A program made the translations under genes and the position numbers. From NCBI GenBank assembly GCA_015488535.1, contig WFNP01000013.1, positions 1 through 37,993 on the forward strand: a stretch of 37,993 nt of DNA, read 5' to 3'. Within the stretch, counting starts at the first letter, position 1. The number at the start of each line of letters is the position of its first letter. The notes under the pieces are model-generated. The model was not told the DNA's origin. It was given only the letters and a program-made list of their open reading frames with translations, and did not search any database. Source of the DNA: Nitratifractor sp. (lineage in GTDB: Bacteria; Campylobacterota; Campylobacteria; Campylobacterales; Sulfurovaceae). Shown here piece after piece: positions 7,829 to 15,893 of the stretch.

Positions 7829-9073
7829 TTAGAACTTGTAGTAAGCTTCTACACGAACTCTTTGCTTAGTCAAATCAGGTACACCAGCTTGACCACTGTA
7901 ATCAGCATATCTGTACTCAACATTTGCATTTACACCGGCAACTGTAAATTTATAACCGATTCTACCACCGAATCCATTATCAAATGCAAATGTATCACCA
8001 TAATCAACATATCCAAGACCACCAAATAGTTTGCCACCAAATACATTGTAAGCCATATCTACACGAACGATAGTCTGATCATCACCTACAGTATCACCAT
8101 TTGTGAAGAATCCACCAAAGCTGTTACCCCAGAAGCCGCTTGTACCTGCACCAGTACCAGCTGTTTTAAGGCTGTAATCACCATCGTTGATATATGCTAC
8201 TACACCTTCAGCACTGAAATCACCCCAGCTAGAACCGATTTTACCAGCGATACCGTAAGTAGTGTCCATACCATTAAAGTCACCATCTACATAAGCACCC
8301 TGAAGACCGAAATGGAAAGTATCATAGTTTGTCTCAGCTGCTGCCCATACAGACCAAATATCTTCAGGACCTGTAGTTGAAGGGATCAAGTTGTCTTTTG
8401 GAAAATAATAAGCACTCATACTCAATGTAGTATTTTCAAGAGACTTGTTGATCAAAGCCAACATAAAGATACCGTTGTTATCATCACCTAGATGGATTGT
8501 ATCATCGATATTTGCAGCATTTGCAACCCAAGCACCTACAAGTGTAGTGTTGGCAATATCAGTATTTACAGCTACGATTGCATCATAAGAGATATCAATT
8601 ACGCCAACACTTCTATCAGACCATGCCCATGGAGATACAGCTTTTGGAAGAGCCTGGCGACCCATTTTGAATGCTGTGTTACCGAAAGAATAAGTCAAGT
8701 AAGCCTGAGATACTTCTGCACTTGTTTGATCACCAGCAATTGCTGCAAGCTCATTATCAACTGCTACTCTGTCTGCGATATCAAGACCGAAATCTGTCCA
8801 ACCAGCTACTTCAGCACCAAATCCAAATCCAGCACCAAGTTGCTTCTCTACACCTAATACGATTGCAGTTGAGAAACCATTGTTTTCTTCATCACCAAAA
8901 TCACTGTTAGCTGGTGTAAGACTACCGAAATCTACATCATTAGCGTCATATCTTACGCCAATCTGTCCCCAAAAATCTGATGTTGCAGGTGCTGCAGGCT
9001 CAACTGGTACTATATCACCACCTGCGAACATTACTGCTGTTGCTGCTACTGAGAGCAAAAGTCCTTTTTTCAT
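7829..9073 (-). CDS. Outer-membrane porin (Opr/major outer-membrane protein type)
   Basis: A 414-residue exported beta-barrel. A Sec signal peptide is evident (MKKGLLLSVAATAVMFAGG, cleavage probably in or after AGG), followed by a short Pro/Ala-rich linker. The mature part has alternating hydrophobic strands rich in Gly, Tyr, Asn and Asp (FWGQIGVRYDAND, AYLTYSFGNTAFKMGRQALP) and ends in a terminal Phe (RVEAYYKF), the signal for outer-membrane insertion. It probably forms a general diffusion channel like the major porins of Campylobacterota; substrate cannot be inferred. It is monocistronic, with a strong ribosome binding site (AAGGAG) and its own terminator. The codons are even and frequent, as in a highly expressed gene. 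Confidence 0.9.
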   Translation of the reverse strand: MKKGLLLSVAATAVMFAGGDIVPVEPAAPATSDFWGQIGVRYDANDVDFGSLTPANSDFGDEENNGFSTAIVLGVEKQLGAGFGFGAEVAGWTDFGLDIADRVAVDNELAAIAGDQTSAEVSQAYLTYSFGNTAFKMGRQALPKAVSPWAWSDRSVGVIDISYDAIVAVNTDIANTTLVGAWVANAANIDDTIHLGDDNNGIFMLALINKSLENTTLSMSAYYFPKDNLIPSTTGPEDIWSVWAAAETNYDTFHFGLQGAYVDGDFNGMDTTYGIAGKIGSSWGDFSAEGVVAYINDGDYSLKTAGTGAGTSGFWGNSFGGFFTNGDTVGDDQTIVRVDMAYNVFGGKLFGGLGYVDYGDTFAFDNGFGGRIGYKFTVAGVNANVEYRYADYSGQAGVPDLTKQRVRVEAYYKF

Positions 9074-9091
9074 TTGAAACTCCTTGTTAGT

Positions 9092-9097
9092 TTTATA
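9092..9097 (-). promoter_or_regulatory. A/T-rich upstream region and ribosome binding site of the porin
   Basis: Upstream of the porin ATG, on the minus strand, lie AAGGAG about 7 bases before the ATG, a short TATAAA tract here, and a likelier -10 (TAAAAT) a little further out near 9104-9109, preceded by a long T/A-rich tract. The exact promoter is uncertain. Confidence 0.3.
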
Positions 9098-9193
9098 TTC
9101 GGATTTTAACGCTTATTTTCTTAAAATAGCATTAAAATTAACCCAAAATCAATAAAAAATTAATAAAAAATTAATGATTTCTCATCAAATGGT

Positions 9194-9652
9194 TTACTTA
9201 TCTCTACTCTTTTTAATTATTTTCTCATTTTCCGGATTATTTAGAAATACTCCCATGGAGTGTTCTATTTCACTTTCGGATATCTCTTTATCATCTTTGT
9301 ATGTAGCCATATTTACAGCAATTACAAGTTCATCTATCAATATATGTCTAACAGCCAAAAGAGGTATAGTAACAAAAGAGCCTATATTCTCACTGCCAAA
9401 ACCTGCTTCAAATGTAATATAGTCTTTTTCTAGTATCAAACTCTCATAAGTGTATCCTGCAAGTACAAACAGTGATATGGGTGCCAGTTTTTCAAAAATA
9501 TCTTCGGGTAATTCAGGAGAAAAAGATATATGCTCTATCTCAGCAGCTACTGAAAACTCTATGCCATCTTTCAGTAGCAACTCTATCGTTTCATATATAT
9601 GCTTTTTCATCAAAGTTCCAAAATCATTTGAATCAAGTAATCTATTTATCAC
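9194..9652 (-). CDS. Conserved hypothetical protein, 152 residues
   Basis: I do not recognise a named family. The product is acidic and soluble, with no signal peptide. A likely helical first third (SNDFGTLMKKHIYETIELLLKD) is followed by a beta-rich middle with two hydrophobic stretches (KLAPISLFVLAGYTYESLIL and GSFVTIPLLAVRHILIDELVIAVN) and a charged tail (NPENEKIIKKSRDK). The pattern could be a small alpha/beta fold. A strong ribosome binding site (AAAGGAGAGG) precedes the ATG, which supports it being a real gene. It is separated by 69 bases from the class IV aminotransferase upstream and may be the last gene of that transcript. Confidence 0.7.
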   Translation of the reverse strand: MINRLLDSNDFGTLMKKHIYETIELLLKDGIEFSVAAEIEHISFSPELPEDIFEKLAPISLFVLAGYTYESLILEKDYITFEAGFGSENIGSFVTIPLLAVRHILIDELVIAVNMATYKDDKEISESEIEHSMGVFLNNPENEKIIKKSRDK

Positions 9653-9721
9653 ATCCTCTCCTTTAATCTATGTATAAACTCCTGTGGGTGTTTAAAATTG
9701 TATCTGATTATAGCTGTGGAT

Positions 9722-10315
9722 TTAAAAATTACTTAATGTAAATTGGGGTGAGTCTATTATTCTAAATCCGCTCAAGGCATTCATTACAGCAAATTTTTCA
9801 GCACAAAATATATCATTATATGTAATATTGCACTCTTTTAAGATATCTTCTGCTAATAGTTTCTCTCTCATAGTTCCTCTAAGCAGAGGATTTTTTGGAG
9901 TCAGCCATTGATTATCTGTATATATGGCTATATTGGCTATTGTGGTATCAGTAACAAGTTCATTTTTTATAAATATCAAATCATCAAAATCAGGAAAACT
10001 CTGTTTATAATACTCTATAGGGCTTCTGTCAAGGTATTTATATTGGTAGTCAAAATCTGCATCTATCAGCAAAAAGCTTTTTTTTTCTATATATCTATAG
10101 GGTTTTATCTCTATATTATATATTTTATCCGAATAGCAGACTTTGCATCTATACTCTCCGTTTGAGGGTATATGGCATATAGATTGTCTCAAATCTATAT
10201 GCTCATTCAGATTAAACAGGGCTTTTCTGCTTCTTTTCATCCTCAATTCGTGATATTTTATATTTTGTAGAGAACCTTTTCTTATCAGTATAGTTTCAAA
10301 GAGCAGAGGTTCCAC
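9722..10315 (-). CDS. Class IV aminotransferase, 4-amino-4-deoxychorismate lyase-like
   Basis: A 197-residue PLP enzyme of fold type IV. The opening LLFETILIRKGSLQNIKYHELRMKRS matches the N-terminal strand and helix of PabC-like proteins. The segment YQYKYLDRSPIEYY probably carries the PLP lysine (compare LKHLNR in PabC). LVTDTTIANIAIY and NPLLRGTMREKLL match the cofactor-phosphate and substrate regions. PabC releases 4-aminobenzoate for folate synthesis; branched-chain or D-amino-acid transaminases share the fold, so the substrate is inferred. It is shorter than E. coli PabC (269) but typical for the Campylobacterota form. The start is GTG directly after the stop of the preceding gene, with a GGGTGGG-type binding site. 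Confidence 0.78.
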   Translation of the reverse strand: MEPLLFETILIRKGSLQNIKYHELRMKRSRKALFNLNEHIDLRQSICHIPSNGEYRCKVCYSDKIYNIEIKPYRYIEKKSFLLIDADFDYQYKYLDRSPIEYYKQSFPDFDDLIFIKNELVTDTTIANIAIYTDNQWLTPKNPLLRGTMREKLLAEDILKECNITYNDIFCAEKFAVMNALSGFRIIDSPQFTLSNF

Positions 10316-10699
10316 CTATTCCCACCCCTCTGTAGTGCTTTTATGGGCATATTTCTCTTTCTTGTATCGACTTTTGTTTTTCATCTTTTGTAATCTGTTT
10401 AATACTCCTAGTTGTTTGTCTCTGATATTGTTCATCTCATTATTATCAAAATTGTCACTCATAATATACTGATATATCTCCTGGATATATTTTTCACTTT
10501 CACGCATATATTCAGTATCAAGACGAATCTTTTCCAGTTTTTCAAATCCCTGCATCAATTCTGATATCTTTGTCTTTAACTTCTCTGCATCCATTGATGG
10601 GTTGCGAAATGCAGAGAATAGATTTTTTTTGATTTTTTCAATATATGAAATATATTTTTGTCTGTTGTATTTCTCTATCTGTTTGGGTGTATATGCCAT
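10316..10699 (-). CDS. Small lysine-rich coiled-coil hypothetical protein
   Basis: A 127-residue basic protein with very high Lys, Glu and Gln content and almost no Gly, predicted to be mainly helical with coiled-coil character (about 20-105, for example KLKTKISELMQGFEKLEKI). There is no signal peptide, membrane segment or known motif. It sits tightly between the L,D-transpeptidase gene (9 bases away) and the aminotransferase gene (no spacing), so it is translated from the same message. The operon position supports a real gene; the function is unknown. Confidence 0.72.
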   Translation of the reverse strand: MAYTPKQIEKYNRQKYISYIEKIKKNLFSAFRNPSMDAEKLKTKISELMQGFEKLEKIRLDTEYMRESEKYIQEIYQYIMSDNFDNNEMNNIRDKQLGVLNRLQKMKNKSRYKKEKYAHKSTTEGWE

Positions 10700-10708
10700 A
10701 TTTTACTG

Positions 10709-11284
10709 TCAATCCTGAATCTCTATAGGTGTGCCTACCGGGACATGTGACCATAAATAATCCAAATCTCTGTTTGTTACGGCTATACATCCGTTAGTCC
10801 AATCATGGCTGAGTGTATAACTGTCACCATGACCATCTCTATTCCAGTATGGTTGACCATGTATAGTGATATAATTTCCGGGTTTTACACCCAGTTTTTT
10901 AGCTCTTTGTATATCTTGTTTATTAGGATATGACAGATATAATGCTCTGTATTTGACAGGGTGACATCTTTTGCCCACTATTGTATATTTTCCGGTAGGT
11001 GTTCTGTAGTCGCCCTGCTTTATTTTGGGACCTTTTGACGCATTTTTACCCAATGATACAGGCATTGTCTCTATCACTTTGTTATTATGATAGAGATACA
11101 TTTTGTGTCCCGATTTTCTTACCAGGATTTTGTCTATTCTTGTGCCTTTTAACTCTTTTCCTCCACTTACACAGTTTTTTAGAGGATATCTGCCTACCAC
11201 TCTCTTTTCATGAGGTGCAAAGAGTGAGCATCCAGATAGTAGTAAAGATGCAATCAATCCTGTATATACTGCCTTGAGTTTCAT
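10709..11284 (-). CDS. L,D-transpeptidase (YkuD/ErfK family) lipoprotein
   Basis: A 191-residue exported protein. The signal peptide ends in a lipobox (LLSGC, Cys19), so it should be lipidated and anchored. The YkuD domain (about 50-190) shows VRKSGHKMYLYHNNKV, TPTGKYTIVGK, IHGQPYW (His142) and the active-site segment DWTNGCIAVTN with catalytic Cys166. Such enzymes make 3-3 crosslinks or attach proteins to peptidoglycan; in H. pylori and C. jejuni related proteins trim or shape murein. The ATG overlaps the clpA stop by 4 bases and is served by AAGGAA. Cotranscription with clpS-clpA is unexpected for an envelope enzyme. Confidence 0.9.
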   Translation of the reverse strand: MKLKAVYTGLIASLLLSGCSLFAPHEKRVVGRYPLKNCVSGGKELKGTRIDKILVRKSGHKMYLYHNNKVIETMPVSLGKNASKGPKIKQGDYRTPTGKYTIVGKRCHPVKYRALYLSYPNKQDIQRAKKLGVKPGNYITIHGQPYWNRDGHGDSYTLSHDWTNGCIAVTNRDLDYLWSHVPVGTPIEIQD

Positions 11285-13530
11285 TTAGTTTCCTTATCAT
11301 AATCTTTTAGTATAGCTTCAGATATCTTTTCACTTGCTCTTTCTACAGATATTGCTATATCGCCATTATTTAGGCTTACTATGGCTTTTCCACCCTTTTT
11401 GAGTCTGCCAAAGAGTATCTCATCAGTGAGTCTCTCTTTTATCTCTTCATCTATAATTCGTCCTATCTCTCTGGCTCCAAATTCATCTGAATTGCATTTG
11501 GATGCTATATACTCAAGTGCTTTGTTATCAATTTCTATAGTTATATTTTTCTTGCTCATTTGAATATTTAATTTGTCTATCTCTATAGATACTATTTTCA
11601 TGATAGACTCTTTGTTTAGAGGGGCAAATTGAATTACGGCACTTAATCTGTTTCTAAACTCCGGAGAGAAAAAATCTTTCATCGCTCTGTCTGTTTTATT
11701 GTCCAAAGATTTGGCAAACCCCATTACATTGGGTTCTTTTGTGCCTATATTGGATGTCATTATAAGTATTACATTCTTAAAATCGCTTACTACTCCGTTA
11801 TTGTCTGTCAATTTTGCACTGTCCATTACCTGAAGCAGAATATTGAGCATATCAGGGTGAGCTTTTTCAATCTCATCAAGTAACAAAACTGTATGAGGAT
11901 GCTTTTTGATTGTCTCAGTCAGCAATCCTCCCTGCTCATACCCTACATATCCCGGAGGAGCTCCAATTAATCTGCTGACAGCATGTTTTTCCATAAATTC
12001 ACTCATATCAAATCGCTCGAAGTGTATTCCCATCTCTTCAGAGATTGCTCTAGCAAGAGCAGTTTTTCCCACACCTGTAGGACCTGCAAAAAGAAAACTG
12101 CCTATAGGCATATCTTCTCTGTTGAGTCCGGCATATGAGCGTTTGATTGCTTTTACTACAGCTTCTACAGCTTTATCTTGTCCGATAATTCTCTTTTTGA
12201 TATTGTGTGCCAGTGTTGCTAGTTTGGCTGTATCATCATGATTGAGTGTCGAATCAGGCAGTTTTAACATAGAAGATATTGCCGTAGCTATATCTTCAGA
12301 TGTAACTTTTATATCTTTTTTGCCTTTGAGCATAAATCCTGCTCCCACCTCATCTATGATATCCATAGCCTTATCAGGCAAAAATCTGTCATGAATATAT
12401 TTGATACTCAAATCTATTGCAGCCTCTAGTGCTTCATCAGTGAATTTTATATGGTGATAATCTTCATATTTATGTTGCACCCCTTTTAGTATCAGCATAG
12501 TATCTTTTTTGCTTGGCTCATCTATATCTACTTTGGCAAATCGTCTAGAGAGAGCTTTATCTTTGTCAAAAAAGTTTCTAAACTCCTGATGAGTAGTGGC
12601 TCCTATACATTTGACAGTGCCTCTTGCAAGTGCAGGTTTTAGAATATTAGATGCATCCATACTGCCACCACCGGTGCTTCCTGCACCTACGATAGTGTGT
12701 ATCTCATCTATGAAGAGTATTGCATTTTTGTCCTTTTTGACCTCTTCTATTACGCTTTTGAGTCTCTTTTCAAAATCTCCTCTGTATTTGGTTCCTGCTA
12801 GTAATGCCCCCATATCCAGAGCATATATTTTACTATCAGATAAGATTTGAGGCACATCTGCTTCAGCAATTTTCAGTGCCAACCCTTCTGCTATGGCAGT
12901 TTTACCAACCCCAGGCTCTCCTACAAGCAGAGGATTGTTCTTTTTTCTTCTACAGAGTGTCTGCATTACTCTGTTGATTTCGCTTTCTCTACCTATTACA
13001 GGGTCTATTCTCCCTGATTTTGCGAGTGATACCAACTCTATTGTATATTCTGAGAGAGTAGGTTTTTCATCTTCGTTTTTCTCTTTGTTGCTATTGTCTT
13101 TTTTGTTGCTCTGCTGTGGATGTGAGATCGCTTCGAGGATATCGACTTTCATGATGCCCTCTTTCTCCATCAGATATGCTGCATAACTCTCTTTTTGCTC
13201 CCTGATTGTAGCTATCATATTGCCTATTGTAGCCTCTTTCTTGCCTGAGGCATGTATCTGACTTATCATACTGTTAATTGCTCTAGAGAGTGCTACTGTC
13301 TCTACAGGCTCTATATCATTTGCATTGACAGGCACATTTGATTTGATATAGAGTGTCAAATCTTTTTTCATCTTTTCTACATCTGCACCAAGAAGTCTCA
13401 TAAGCATATCTCCGGCTTTGGAGCCAAGAATTGCCAAAAATACATGCTCTAAGGTCAAATATTCGTGTTTATGTTTTTTGGCATAATCTACTGCTTTCAT
13501 AAATACTTTGTTGAGTTCCAAACTAATCAT
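11281..13530 (-). CDS. clpA: ATP-dependent Clp protease ATP-binding subunit ClpA
   Basis: A class I Clp/Hsp100 unfoldase that feeds substrates to ClpP. An N-terminal Clp repeat domain (about 1-140, with EYLTLEHVFLAIL) is followed by a charged linker, AAA domain 1 (Walker A GEPGVGKTAIAE, Walker B AILFIDEIHTIVGAG) and AAA domain 2 (GPTGVGKTALARA, VLLLDEIEKAHPDM), ending with the D2 small domain. No ClpB-type middle coiled coil is present, which with clpS upstream identifies ClpA. I chose the ATG at 13528-13530, giving MISLELNKVF and 749 residues, because GGAAGAGG is well spaced for it. The ATG at 13539 lies too close to that site and would overlap clpS. clpP is elsewhere in the window. Confidence 0.95.
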   Translation of the reverse strand: MISLELNKVFMKAVDYAKKHKHEYLTLEHVFLAILGSKAGDMLMRLLGADVEKMKKDLTLYIKSNVPVNANDIEPVETVALSRAINSMISQIHASGKKEATIGNMIATIREQKESYAAYLMEKEGIMKVDILEAISHPQQSNKKDNSNKEKNEDEKPTLSEYTIELVSLAKSGRIDPVIGRESEINRVMQTLCRRKKNNPLLVGEPGVGKTAIAEGLALKIAEADVPQILSDSKIYALDMGALLAGTKYRGDFEKRLKSVIEEVKKDKNAILFIDEIHTIVGAGSTGGGSMDASNILKPALARGTVKCIGATTHQEFRNFFDKDKALSRRFAKVDIDEPSKKDTMLILKGVQHKYEDYHHIKFTDEALEAAIDLSIKYIHDRFLPDKAMDIIDEVGAGFMLKGKKDIKVTSEDIATAISSMLKLPDSTLNHDDTAKLATLAHNIKKRIIGQDKAVEAVVKAIKRSYAGLNREDMPIGSFLFAGPTGVGKTALARAISEEMGIHFERFDMSEFMEKHAVSRLIGAPPGYVGYEQGGLLTETIKKHPHTVLLLDEIEKAHPDMLNILLQVMDSAKLTDNNGVVSDFKNVILIMTSNIGTKEPNVMGFAKSLDNKTDRAMKDFFSPEFRNRLSAVIQFAPLNKESIMKIVSIEIDKLNIQMSKKNITIEIDNKALEYIASKCNSDEFGAREIGRIIDEEIKERLTDEILFGRLKKGGKAIVSLNNGDIAISVERASEKISEAILKDYDKETK

Positions 13531-13531
13531 C

Positions 13532-13858
13532 TCAAACATCCTCTTCCATAGTCGCCAACAGGGGATATCCCATCTCTCTGGCTCTCATCTTTACGAGTTC
13601 TACTTTTGTCTCTGCGATTTCAAATGTATATATACCGCAGATGGCACTCCCTTTTTCATGAACTCTCCACATAATTGTTTCTGCCTCTTCATAACTCTTG
13701 TGAAACATAGACATAAGTATATCTACTACGAAATCCATAGGTGTATAGTCATCATTATGTAAAATTACTCTATACATAGATGGCTCTTTCAGCTCTGTAT
13801 CTACACTGGATTCCTCTTCTATTTTGGGCAAGTCTGCTCCTTTATATAATTTTGACAA
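13532..13858 (-). CDS. clpS: ATP-dependent Clp protease adaptor ClpS
   Basis: A 108-residue adaptor that delivers N-end-rule substrates to ClpA-ClpP. The N-terminal 25 residues are acidic and flexible; the core has the family signature MYRVILHNDDYTPMDFVVDIL, with the Asn-Asp-Asp pocket residues that bind the substrate N-terminus, then HEKGSAICGIYTFEIAETKV. It lies immediately upstream of clpA, as in most proteobacteria. There is no clear ribosome binding site before the ATG, and a TATAAT lies only about 20 bases upstream, so the leader may be very short. Confidence 0.96.
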   Translation of the reverse strand: MSKLYKGADLPKIEEESSVDTELKEPSMYRVILHNDDYTPMDFVVDILMSMFHKSYEEAETIMWRVHEKGSAICGIYTFEIAETKVELVKMRAREMGYPLLATMEEDV

Positions 13859-13905
13859 TTCTGTTAATATATACTTTATTATACATATTTTTTAAGGAAT
13901 TTCAA
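13859..13905. promoter_or_regulatory. Divergent promoter region between clpS and bioD
   Basis: The 47-base spacer is almost pure A/T. On the minus strand a TATAAT near 13877-13882 can serve clpSA. On the plus strand TATACT at 13870-13875 can serve bioD, followed by TAAGGAA before the GTG. The two -10 sites nearly abut, so the promoters may compete. Confidence 0.45.
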
Positions 13906-14553
13906 GTGAATAATACTATTTTTATTACAGCCACAGGCACAGGAGTAGGTAAAACATATACTCTAAACAGACTGATTGAGTATTTTTCAGAGCGAGGAAT
14001 CAAAGCAGGTGTATTCAAACCGATAGAGAGCGGTGTATCAGATATCCCTGCTGATGCAAAGAGTATTTTAAATAATTGTCAAAAATACAACAAAAATTTC
14101 AAAGAATTATCTGTTGATGATATATGTCTATATACATTCTCTCTACCTGCGGCTCCTTTTTGTGCTGACACAGACAAGATTATAAAAACAGAGTCTATTA
14201 TAAAAAAAGCCCAAGAGTTGCAAAAAAGATGTGATATTCTTTTGGTAGAGGGTGCCGGAGGATTGATGGTGCCAATCAAAGAGAATTATTTTATGATAGA
14301 TTTGGCAAAAGAGTTAAATGCTTTTACTCTACTTGTGACACATTCGGGTCTGGGTTGTATAAATGAGACACTGTGTTCACTTAAACTCCTCAACTCATCC
14401 GGATTGGAGTATGACTGGTGTGTCAATATATACAGAGACAAAGAGAGCTTTCCTGTAGTGACAAAACCGTTTTATGATGCAGTGATGCCTGATTGGTGGA
14501 GTGTAGAAGATGACATGAAAAGCTTTATTTCAAGATTTAAAAATATACTTTAG
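13906..14553 (+). CDS. bioD: ATP-dependent dethiobiotin synthetase BioD
   Basis: It closes the ureido ring of biotin, turning 7,8-diaminopelargonate, CO2 and ATP into dethiobiotin. The product begins NNTIFITATGTGVGKTYTLNRL with the P-loop GTGVGKT, then FKPIESGV, a DDICLYTF-PAAPF segment that contacts the substrate, and LLVEGAGGLMVPI. Length is 215 residues, normal for the family. The start is GTG at 13906, well placed after TAAGGAA at 13892-13898; an upstream in-frame ATG would run into clpS and lacks a binding site. No other biotin gene is in the window. H. pylori also has, as I recall, bioD near clpS-clpA. Confidence 0.93.
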   Translation: MNNTIFITATGTGVGKTYTLNRLIEYFSERGIKAGVFKPIESGVSDIPADAKSILNNCQKYNKNFKELSVDDICLYTFSLPAAPFCADTDKIIKTESIIKKAQELQKRCDILLVEGAGGLMVPIKENYFMIDLAKELNAFTLLVTHSGLGCINETLCSLKLLNSSGLEYDWCVNIYRDKESFPVVTKPFYDAVMPDWWSVEDDMKSFISRFKNIL

Positions 14554-14576
14554 CACAGGATATTCAAACTGATATT

Positions 14577-14603
14577 CCAATAACTAATATACCAATAACT
14601 AAT
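14577..14603. repeat. Tandem CCAATAACTAAT repeat before ribA
   Basis: Two exact 12-base copies (14577-14588 and 14592-14603), 15 bases apart, lie in the 69-base spacer between bioD and ribA. Their complement (ATTAGTTATTGG) belongs to the same TATTGGT-type family as the tracts at 1705-1740 and 35157-35190. Confidence 0.65.
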
Positions 14604-14610
14604 TACCGAG

Positions 14611-14616
14611 TATAAT
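14611..14616 (+). promoter_or_regulatory. -10 element at leaderless distance from ribA
   Basis: A perfect TATAAT ends 6 bases before the ribA ATG, so transcription would begin at or beside the start codon. No purine-rich ribosome binding site is present in the spacer. Confidence 0.45.
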
Positions 14617-14622
14617 ACAGCT

Positions 14623-15189
14623 ATGAAAAAAGTAAAAATATCAAATGAAGCAAATCTCCCTACTACGCACGGGACATTCAAAGTACAGGCATTTGCCGAG
14701 GGGTGCAAAGAGCATTTGGCTATATACAGCGACCCTTTGCCGGATATTCCGATAGTCAGAATCCATTCAGAGTGTCTGACCGGTGATGCTCTTGGCTCAA
14801 TCAAGTGTGACTGTGGAGAGCAACTCTCTACAGCTTTGGATATCATCGCAAAAGATGGCGGTATGGTGATATATCACCGTCAGGAAGGCAGAAATATCGG
14901 ATTGCTAAATAAAATAAATGCTTATGCTTTGCAGGATAAAGGGTATGATACAGTAGAAGCCAATCATCAGCTGGGATTTGCCGCTGATGAGAGGACATAT
15001 GATATTGTAGAGACTATATTAGAGCATTTTGGTATCAAAAAGATTAGACTGCTTACTAACAATCCCAAAAAGATAGAGTCTTTGAAAAATATAGATATAG
15101 TAGAGAGAATACCTCTGATTATAGAGTCTAATCCCCACAATGAAAAGTATCTAAAGACAAAAAAAGAGCAGATGGGGCATCTGTTGTGA
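14623..15189 (+). CDS. ribA: GTP cyclohydrolase II
   Basis: The first committed step of riboflavin synthesis: it opens GTP to 2,5-diamino-6-ribosylamino-pyrimidinone phosphate, releasing formate and pyrophosphate. The zinc ligands are visible in the spacing typical of RibA ([20 protein letters not shown]: Cys, then Cys-Asp-Cys), followed by the catalytic region [15 protein letters not shown] and the GTP-binding LLTNNPKKI. Length is 188 residues; there is no RibB-type DHBP synthase domain, so it is monofunctional. The N-terminus [19 protein letters not shown] aligns in sense with RibA starts. It overlaps rsmG by 4 bases, the same pair as in C. jejuni. Confidence 0.95.
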   Translation: MKKVKISNEANLPTTHGTFKVQAFAEGCKEHLAIYSDPLPDIPIVRIHSECLTGDALGSIKCDCGEQLSTALDIIAKDGGMVIYHRQEGRNIGLLNKINAYALQDKGYDTVEANHQLGFAADERTYDIVETILEHFGIKKIRLLTNNPKKIESLKNIDIVERIPLIIESNPHNEKYLKTKKEQMGHLL

Positions 15190-15797
15190 ATTTTGATGAC
15201 AAACTCAAATATGCATGTGAAAAAGATAAGATATCTGTAGATAGTGAAGCCCTTAAACGCCTTGATATATATGCTAAGCACTTTTTTGAGTGGAACAATA
15301 TACACAATTTGAGTGGAGCAAAAACCAAAGAGGCTCTTATTGATAATATAATAGACTCTTTATACCCTCTCAAATTTCTACAAAAGCCAGGCAATATGAT
15401 AGATGTAGGCACAGGGGCGGGATTTCCCGGTTTGATTTTGGCTGCTGTTATGCCTGATACTGATACTGTTTTATGTGAGCCTCTAAACAAAAGGAGTTCG
15501 TTTCTGAGATTTGTATCATTTCAGATGGGACTTGAGAGAGTAACAGTAGAGAAGAAGAGAGTAGAGCAGTTGATAAGCAAACAACCGTTTGAATTGATTA
15601 CATCTCGTGCTGTTACTGATACTGCCTTGTTGTTTGATTTGACAAAAAACATCAGTAGTCAAGATACTCAATATCTATTTTACAAAGGCTCTAGAGTAGA
15701 AGATGAGATGAGCAAAGCAGGAATAAAAGAGTGCGGTGAAGTTATCACAAGAGCCAACAGAAAATATCTGTATATCAAAAAGTGCAACGAGGATTGA
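15186..15797 (+). CDS. rsmG: 16S rRNA (guanine527-N7)-methyltransferase RsmG
   Basis: A 203-residue S-adenosylmethionine enzyme that methylates G527 (E. coli numbering) of 16S rRNA near the decoding site. The Rossmann-fold signature is clear: the glycine-rich loop [16 protein letters not shown] (about 71-86), [22 protein letters not shown] and [15 protein letters not shown]. The preceding [10 protein letters not shown] is the usual GidB opening. It starts with GTG overlapping the ribA stop by 4 bases, so it is translationally coupled. Confidence 0.95.
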   Translation: MNFDDKLKYACEKDKISVDSEALKRLDIYAKHFFEWNNIHNLSGAKTKEALIDNIIDSLYPLKFLQKPGNMIDVGTGAGFPGLILAAVMPDTDTVLCEPLNKRSSFLRFVSFQMGLERVTVEKKRVEQLISKQPFELITSRAVTDTALLFDLTKNISSQDTQYLFYKGSRVEDEMSKAGIKECGEVITRANRKYLYIKKCNED

Positions 15798-15859
15798 AAA
15801 GCATATTCAACAAATCTCTTTTTTTGAGTTGTAATTTGATATGTAAGATTAGGGTATCA

Positions 15860-15865
15860 TATACT
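15860..15865 (+). promoter_or_regulatory. -10 element for the GspF-like gene
   Basis: TATACT in an A/T-rich spacer, 28 bases before the ATG at 15894, with AGAGGAT as ribosome binding site further on. This suggests the gspF-like gene is not only transcribed from ribA-rsmG. Confidence 0.4.
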
Positions 15866-15893
15866 AAAAATATCTCTATACAAGAGGATATAA

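Noticed and set aside
8492-8857. 121-codon plus-strand ORF opposite the porin
   Set aside because: Cys- and Ser-rich shadow of a strongly biased porin reading frame.
13780-13905. Upstream extension of bioD to an ATG at 13780
   Set aside because: It would run into clpS on the other strand and past the shared promoter; the GTG at 13906 has a well-spaced TAAGGAA.
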